64,000 nucleotides of DNA. Source: Ceratobasidium sp. AG-K (lineage: Eukaryota; Basidiomycota; Agaricomycetes; Cantharellales; Ceratobasidiaceae). How positions within the stretch are numbered: the stretch's first letter is position 1; each line of letters begins with the position of its first letter. Where the stretch lies: assembly GCA_037039685.1 (NCBI GenBank), contig JAWNGF010000012.1, positions 1,426,001 to 1,490,000 of the forward strand. Direction: 5' to 3'. A program made the translations under genes and the position numbers. The notes beneath the pieces are model-generated. The model ran no database searches. It saw only the letters and a list, made by a program, of their open reading frames with translations, and had not been told where the DNA came from. Shown one piece after another: positions 58,603 through 64,000 of the stretch.

Positions 58603-60133
58603 ATGTCGAGATATCCTGATGCAAGTAAACTGTCATGTTATGCTGCTAATATTGACCATGTCGTAGGATGAACGTTACGGACACCCATTGAGTCCCCCTC
58701 CTCCATCGGACTTGTACCATTATAGCACATTCAATAACCCGGGGCCACCACCCTCGACGACGCCTAACCCATATGCACAGAACACACCGAACCCATACCC
58801 ACAAAGTCATACACCAAACCCATACCCTCAGAGTCATACACCAAACCCGTACCCGCCGAGCCAGACCCCAAATCCGTATCCGCCGACGACGACACCCGGA
58901 CCATATCAGCAACCACAACAACAGTATTCTTCGCCCTACCCACCCACGTCGCAAGCTTACTCGACGCCAAATCCATTTGAAAGGCCTCCGAGCGCAGCTT
59001 ATTCGACCAACTCGTATGCTGACCCATACTCGAGCAATGCAGCGTCAAGCACAGCCCTGGCGACGCCTTCGACGTATCCGATTCAGGAAGAGCATACCGG
59101 ATACGATGCATACCCGAGCCAGACCAGATTGAATAACACCACGCCTGGGCCGAGTGTGAATAGCGTACAGCTGCAGGACGACGGATACGTCGATGTCGGG
59201 CGCGAACTGGAAGACCACGGCGATACGCCTTTACTTAATCCGCATTTGAAGCTCGGAGAGGAAGAAGAGCACCACGAGGATGAGAATAACATCCATTATG
59301 GCGCGATTCCACAGAGGCAGCCTAGGCGGTACAAGACCATCAAGAAAGTCCCGTAAGTTGTTTTTATTGGCGTTTGGCCAGATGATAACCGAAATAGACT
59401 TTACCATGGGAATTTCGTCGTCGACACTGCGGTCCCGAGCAAGTTGCTCGACATGTGTGCGCTCAAGAATGATCGCGAGTTTACTCATATGCGCTACACC
59501 GCCGCGACATGTGACCCCAATGACTTTTTGGTGAGTTGCGTGGTTTTCAGTGCTGGTGAGGTTTTAATTCGCGCTACAGGAAGAGAGATATACGCTTCGC
59601 CAGCGGTTGTACGATCCCCCGCGTCGAACCGAATTGTTTATTGTCATGACCATGTACAACGAAGACGAGCAGCTATTCACGCGCACGATGCACGGTGTGA
59701 TGCAGAACATCAAGCATCTGTGTGAACGCAAGCGGAGTAAGATGTGGGCTGACGGCGGGTGGAAAAGGGTTAGTCCGGGCATCGCGTTGCGCGCGCTTGA
59801 CTAATATCAACCCCACACAGGTGGTAGTGTGTATCGTCTCGGACGGGCGCATGAAGATCAACTCGCGCACACTTAGTACGATTGCCGCCATGGGTGCGTA
59901 CCAAGACGGTATCGCCAAGAATATCGTCGACAAGAAACCCGTCACGGCCCATATTTATGAATACACGACACAAAGTGAGTTCCACCCCCGAAACCTCATT
60001 TCCAACGTCAATAACGCTTTATAGTCTCGGTGACACCATCAATGAGAATCGAAGGTGCCGAACGTGGAACGATGCCATGCCAGATCATCTTTTGCCTCAA
60101 GGAAAAGAACCAAAAGAAGATCAACAGCCACCG
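58603..60133 (+). CDS. Chitin synthase, N-terminal part only (truncated copy)
   Basis: Six exons (58603-58620, 58667-59352, 59398-59530, 59580-59768, 59821-59974, 60025-60133) join in phase to about 430 codons. The first intron has a GC donor (GCAAGT), an accepted minor type. The protein begins with a Pro/Tyr/Asn-rich disordered tail containing NPYP repeats, as in fungal class I-III chitin synthases. It then enters the catalytic domain: [72 protein letters not shown] plausible intron follows (60134-60176), but the sequence after it no longer resembles the family. The later motifs expected in a membrane chitin synthase (EDR, QRRRW, transmembrane block) are absent. It is probably a 5' fragment of a duplicated gene, so activity is unlikely. 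Confidence 0.75.
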
Positions 60134-61330
60134 GTACGTCCTTTTTATACGCAATTTCCCCACTAACCCCGCGTAGATGCTTGGTCGTATTTGTCCCATC
60201 ACGACGGTATCCTCAGAACCTCCACCCCGATGCGCACCTAGTTCAGTTTACCAATGCTCCCAGCCACAAGCTTCAGTCCATGAACAGGATTGTGATCCGT
60301 ATTGATACGGTAAGCTTAAGTATCTGGGCGGCGGGCTACGATGATGCTGATAAACATAGCTCGCAGAGCGCTTTGAATTCGCCAAGAGGATGCGTTCATG
60401 GCCAATCATACACCTTTGTCACCTGCTCGGTTGACATGAAATATGAGTCTCTGAGTCTCCCTCATCCAAACTCGAAGGCCACTGCTCGATTGTGGTCTCT
60501 GAGTGTTCTCTATCCCTTCGAATTGCTGATGTTCCGATGCCCCCGCAAGGCTAGTCTAGACCACTCCATGGTCCCATCACTCCACCCTCATCTTTCGCCA
60601 TTTCGACCAGTACTTTCGTATTTAGGGCTTAGACGGGTTAGACATGGTTATAGGTATAGTGGGAAGATAAGTCGGTAGCCGATTCGCTCAAGTCCGCTTG
60701 CAGATGCCACTTTGGGTCGAACGCTGAAGAACACGCTCTGGATCCACTGACTGCTTACAGTTCCCTTGCATTTCTACACCCAGCCGTGATGAAGAGAAGG
60801 CGTTATTCAATACGATATACGGCTGATCCCGCGCTCAAATTGGTGGACGAGGACAAAACCGACGCCCACGAATACCTAGGTCCTCCTCACCACGACAACG
60901 CCTGGGTATGTGGGCTACCAAAGCGACCACGGCACATGTCCTTCTGATTGAAACTCCGAGGCAAGGTCATTCTACCCGGAATACCTCGGCCACGAACCAC
61001 ACCCAACTATCGATGATATACCGGTTCCTCCGCTGTCCCGTGTGGATCACCCGCACAATCGCCACGAGATGAAATTACACCATGGTGCGTCGAGTATGAG
61101 GAACACATTGTAAGGAGGCTAAACAAGCCCGAATAGGACTTGCAGGACTCTGTGTACCCAACCCTTCCTGTTGTCCTGAGCCCCCATACGACCGCTATCC
61201 CTGAGTCCTTCACATCCTCCAAACTCGAGTATACTGTCGCCCCACGTGAGACACCCTCTCATCACCAAATGGTCAGGACTCATGATTAACGCGTCCAAAC
61301 CACGAGTTCCAGGCCAGTTGATTGAGCAAC
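60134..61330. other. Region after the chitin synthase breakpoint
   Basis: Begins with a plausible intron (60134-60176) and then departs from chitin synthase. A plus-strand ORF continues to 60678 without motifs. No supported gene; parts of 60750-61330 may be the decayed 5' half of lipase relic A. Confidence 0.35.
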
Positions 61331-61338
61331 GCCCGTTC

Positions 61339-62050
61339 GTAGTCAATGGGAGGACCTGACTGCCGCCACCTGATTTCCAATCCTCGCCCCGATGACTGTT
61401 GACCAGCGTCTCTGGTCATCATATCCACTCCACGTCGTGGGAACAGCCTTGTCGACTGGTGCACGCCGAGCATCGTAGCCGTAGAAATCTAGATCCCGGA
61501 CGCGTCGTTCCCCTCACCCCTCCGGAAAGCCATCCCTCCAGCAAGCCACCCCTTTCATTCACCACAGCAGGGTCGGAAGGGCCACCAAGTCCGTCCTTGG
61601 ACTTGTCGCAACGCTCCCCAGGAGCTGGTGCATCATGCTCCCCGCTCTAATCAATTTCCCTGCCATGAAAATTTGCCACCCACCTCCTCTCGGATAAGCG
61701 CAAGCCAGCTACGCTCAATGTCAGAAGCGCGGGTTACCACAGCGTCGGCGCTCGGACCCAACCCCATTTGTCCATCTTTCACATCTCTGCCTCCCGAGAC
61801 GACCCTCGACCGCCGAAGCACGGATTGGTGGTCAAACGCCAGAGCGGGACACCGATTTGGTGCCTGATACGAGATGGAAGTTCAACTCCCTGGTTACCAC
61901 ATCCTCGACGCAATGGAGCCAGGTTTTGGGAGTCGTTGAGGGCATGGAACACTGGGAGCTAGCCGGATTGACCTCAGCGGGACCAGAATCTGTCCTATAT
62001 TCACCATCGGCTGGCTCCCCTCCGGGCTCGGCCAACGGCCCTGGATGACC
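61339..62050 (+). pseudogene. Lipase (alpha/beta hydrolase) relic A
   Basis: Nucleotide similarity to relic B (62690-63834) is plain in two blocks: about 61359-61475 corresponds to 62875-62990, and about 61890-61975 to 63390-63475. The second block still reads WSQVLGVVEGMEHWELAG, matching the lipase C-terminal motif of relic B. Between them only traces remain, and no frame is open across the copy. It is an older or faster-decayed tandem duplicate. Confidence 0.6.
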
Positions 62051-62689
62051 AAGTGAGTCGGGTCGCTCGCTTTGTGGCGGAGCGCATAGGCAACCGGGAA
62101 TCCTATAACTAACACTAAATCGGAGAAGAATGGCGAGTCACCGTGGCTACCATGTTCGACCGGATAGCTGACGCCGTTTTGTCTGGGCACGCAGTCAACA
62201 CTAGGAGAGCTCTGATCACGAATGCAGTTCCCCTGGGTCTCGGCGGGGAATTTGGTGCTCCGAGTCGAACGGGAAAGTTCGGGTTTGAGGTGTCTGGATG
62301 TCTCTGGGCCGGTGCCAGTGCATGCACATTGGATCAAGACTGGTCGAGTATGCGACTTAGAGTACGAACTGATTTGTTGTGCGTGCTATTTCCAAGATGT
62401 CCTCGCCAGGTCATGTATATCGTCTCACTCGTTGTGCAATCTATTTATCTAATGATAGACAAATTTTATTTCGGATGATGAAGCTGAGCGCTTGCGATGC
62501 CTAAAACGGGAGTTTGATGGGCGTGTCGTCATAATGGAAATCTGGCCATTTGTGAGCGCGAACCATGGCATGCTCAATGTCACGGAGGGAGCAATATTAC
62601 ATGGTGTCATGGCGAGTAAAAACGGCCATTTTACTGAGCTAAAGTTGACCGAAATTAAATCAGGCCCTTACGTATTCGACGTACGAGGT

Positions 62690-63834
62690 GATCCTAGTTC
62701 CCACTATTGGTCCAAAATACGCGACATTCTCCGCACTCCAGTCGGAGCAGATGTTGTTGTAGCTGAGATGAATGGCACAAGATCCATAGCCGAACAGGCA
62801 GGGCTCATGAACAGTGCGCTGAGTGAGTCCCTGGCCAGTCGATCAACTTTATTGCTCACTGAATAGGAGGACTCGACTTTCGCCATCTGATTCCCAATAT
62901 CCGTCCCGAAGAGTACCAGCCCGCATCTCTGACCACCGTCTCCATGTCACATTGAGGAAGCAGTTACATGGACTGGTGCGCGGCGAACACTGGTATGGGG
63001 CAATTCAAATTCTCGGGCGTACCCCTACCCTATTCCCTCAGCGGATCTCTCCCTTCACGCGCCACAGTCGGGTCGGAAGCAACCACAACGTCAATCCTCG
63101 GACTTATCATGGCGCTTCCCCAAAGCTTAACCTCTATGCTCCTCGATTTGATCGACTCACCTGCATACGCCAACCATTCCACCCACTTCCTCACAAACCA
63201 GTCCAACCCATCCACACCCAACGTCGAAGGTTTAAACTACTATAACGGTGGTGCTCGGACCCGATTGAACATGTTCGCCTTCCACCCTCTCTGGCTTCCC
63301 AAGGTGGCCCTTGACGCTGCTGAAGCTCAATTTGCCGGCCGCACACCAGAGTGAGGTAGTGAATTCGCGCCGGATACGATTGGAGGCACAACGGACTGGT
63401 TAGCACCTCCTCGGCTCGATGGGGCGAGTTCTTGGGAGTCATCGAAGGCGTAGACCACTGGGAGTTGCGTGGGTCGAACGGAACGGGACCCATCTCAGCG
63501 ATGTCCTCGTCTTTGACTGGCACCACACCCGACTGGGAGAACGGCGCTGGATGGACGGAATGGGCCAAGTCATTCACTTCATGGCAGAAGGCGCGAGTGA
63601 TCGAGAAGCCTGCGGCCCCTTCCGATTCGGAGTAAGGAAAACGACGAGCTGCGGTTACCGCCGCACTGGAGTGGGTCGTGAATGTCGTTTCGTCGGAGCA
63701 CGCTGCAAACCCAGGTGGGGAACTCGAACCTGGCCGAGTAGCAGGGCGGAAGAAGTCGGGCGAGGGCGTGCCGACGTTCGGCCTGGAGGCGTTTTATGTT
63801 GCGCTGTGCAAGAAGATATATGATGATGGGCTGT
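62690..63834 (+). pseudogene. Lipase (Tgl2-like alpha/beta hydrolase) relic B
   Basis: Fragments follow the order of a fungal lipase of the Tgl2 type. First comes HYWSKIRDILRTPVGADVVVAEMNG and a SIAEQA helix. Then GGLDFRHLI and PASLTTVSMSH, and after an in-frame TGA (62953-62955, where an Arg of the HRGS motif is expected) GSSYMDWC. Next are FAFHPLWLPK and WGEFLGVIEGVDHWELRG with the catalytic His region, and a C-terminal KKIYDDGL ending at TAG 63832-63834. A TAA at 63633-63635 interrupts the tail. The segment with the nucleophile elbow (GHSMG) just before GGLDF is missing. Substrates would have been triacylglycerols or other esters; this copy cannot be active. Confidence 0.7.
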
Positions 63835-64000
63835 AGGTTGTGCAATGAATGGGTTCTGAGGACTTGGCGATTGAGGAGCGGGGATGAATTTACTGACAGG
63901 GAGTTTGTACAGCCATTCCGGAGCATGTTATCTATCCATCATGTACTGCGCATACGATTTTTGTCTCGTTATGTTCTGATCTAATGATGATGCCTTTTTA

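Noticed and set aside
1..64000. CRISPR array, tRNA or rRNA genes, bacterial operons
   Set aside because: No direct-repeat/spacer array, no cloverleaf or rRNA-like sequence noticed; gene structure is eukaryotic throughout.

Overview
The window looks like nuclear DNA of a basidiomycete fungus. Genes are split by many introns of about 45-60 bp with GT..AG borders. There is a NACHT-WD40 receptor, a patatin-NB-ARC receptor, an F-box/LRR protein, an ERG24 sterol reductase, a chitin synthase and chromodomain Ty3/gypsy elements. The gene families and tiny introns recall Ceratobasidiaceae (Rhizoctonia-like), but that placement is inference.

Region 1 (1-17,063) holds two tandem paralogs of a very large secreted toxin-like gene. 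The first is only a 3' end (1-2094). The second appears complete (5908-14,436): signal peptide, pectate-lyase-like beta-helix, GH18 chitinase-like domain without its catalytic glutamate, hydrophobic segment, and a C-terminal module with a CDH..E motif. Each copy is followed by a convergent ACR3 arsenite-efflux gene, a relic at 3.1-3.5 kb and an intact gene at 15.2-17.1 kb, so the pair probably duplicated as a unit. Two small inverted-repeat elements lie between the copies.

Region 2 (15.2-19.2 kb) is an arsenic-resistance cluster: ACR3 pump, ArsM/AS3MT-type methyltransferase (divergent from ACR3) and ACR2 arsenate reductase. Arsenate would be reduced, then the arsenite exported or methylated. 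Region 3 (19.5-27.2 kb) is housekeeping: a CsbD-like stress protein, the end-joining factor XLF/Nej1, an F-box/LRR gene with a homopolymer frameshift, and Delta14-sterol reductase.

Region 4 (27.9-45.3 kb) is a patatin-NB-ARC receptor gene on the minus strand, split by a 14.9-kb LTR retrotransposon that itself carries a second 6.9-kb LTR retrotransposon. Both insertions have perfect 5-bp target duplications. The outer element carries TGA stops and D-to-N changes that all fit C:G to T:A decay, and it has an extra ORF after pol.

Region 5 (48.0-58.1 kb) is a NACHT-WD40 receptor with 15 WD40 repeats, most of them nearly identical 129-bp units, followed by a collapsed relic of a second copy. Region 6 (58.6-64 kb) has a chitin synthase gene readable only through its N-terminal third and two decayed lipase copies. 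The window thus mixes toxin-like and immune-receptor-like genes, mostly duplicated or decaying, around a few conserved genes. All exon borders were read by eye.
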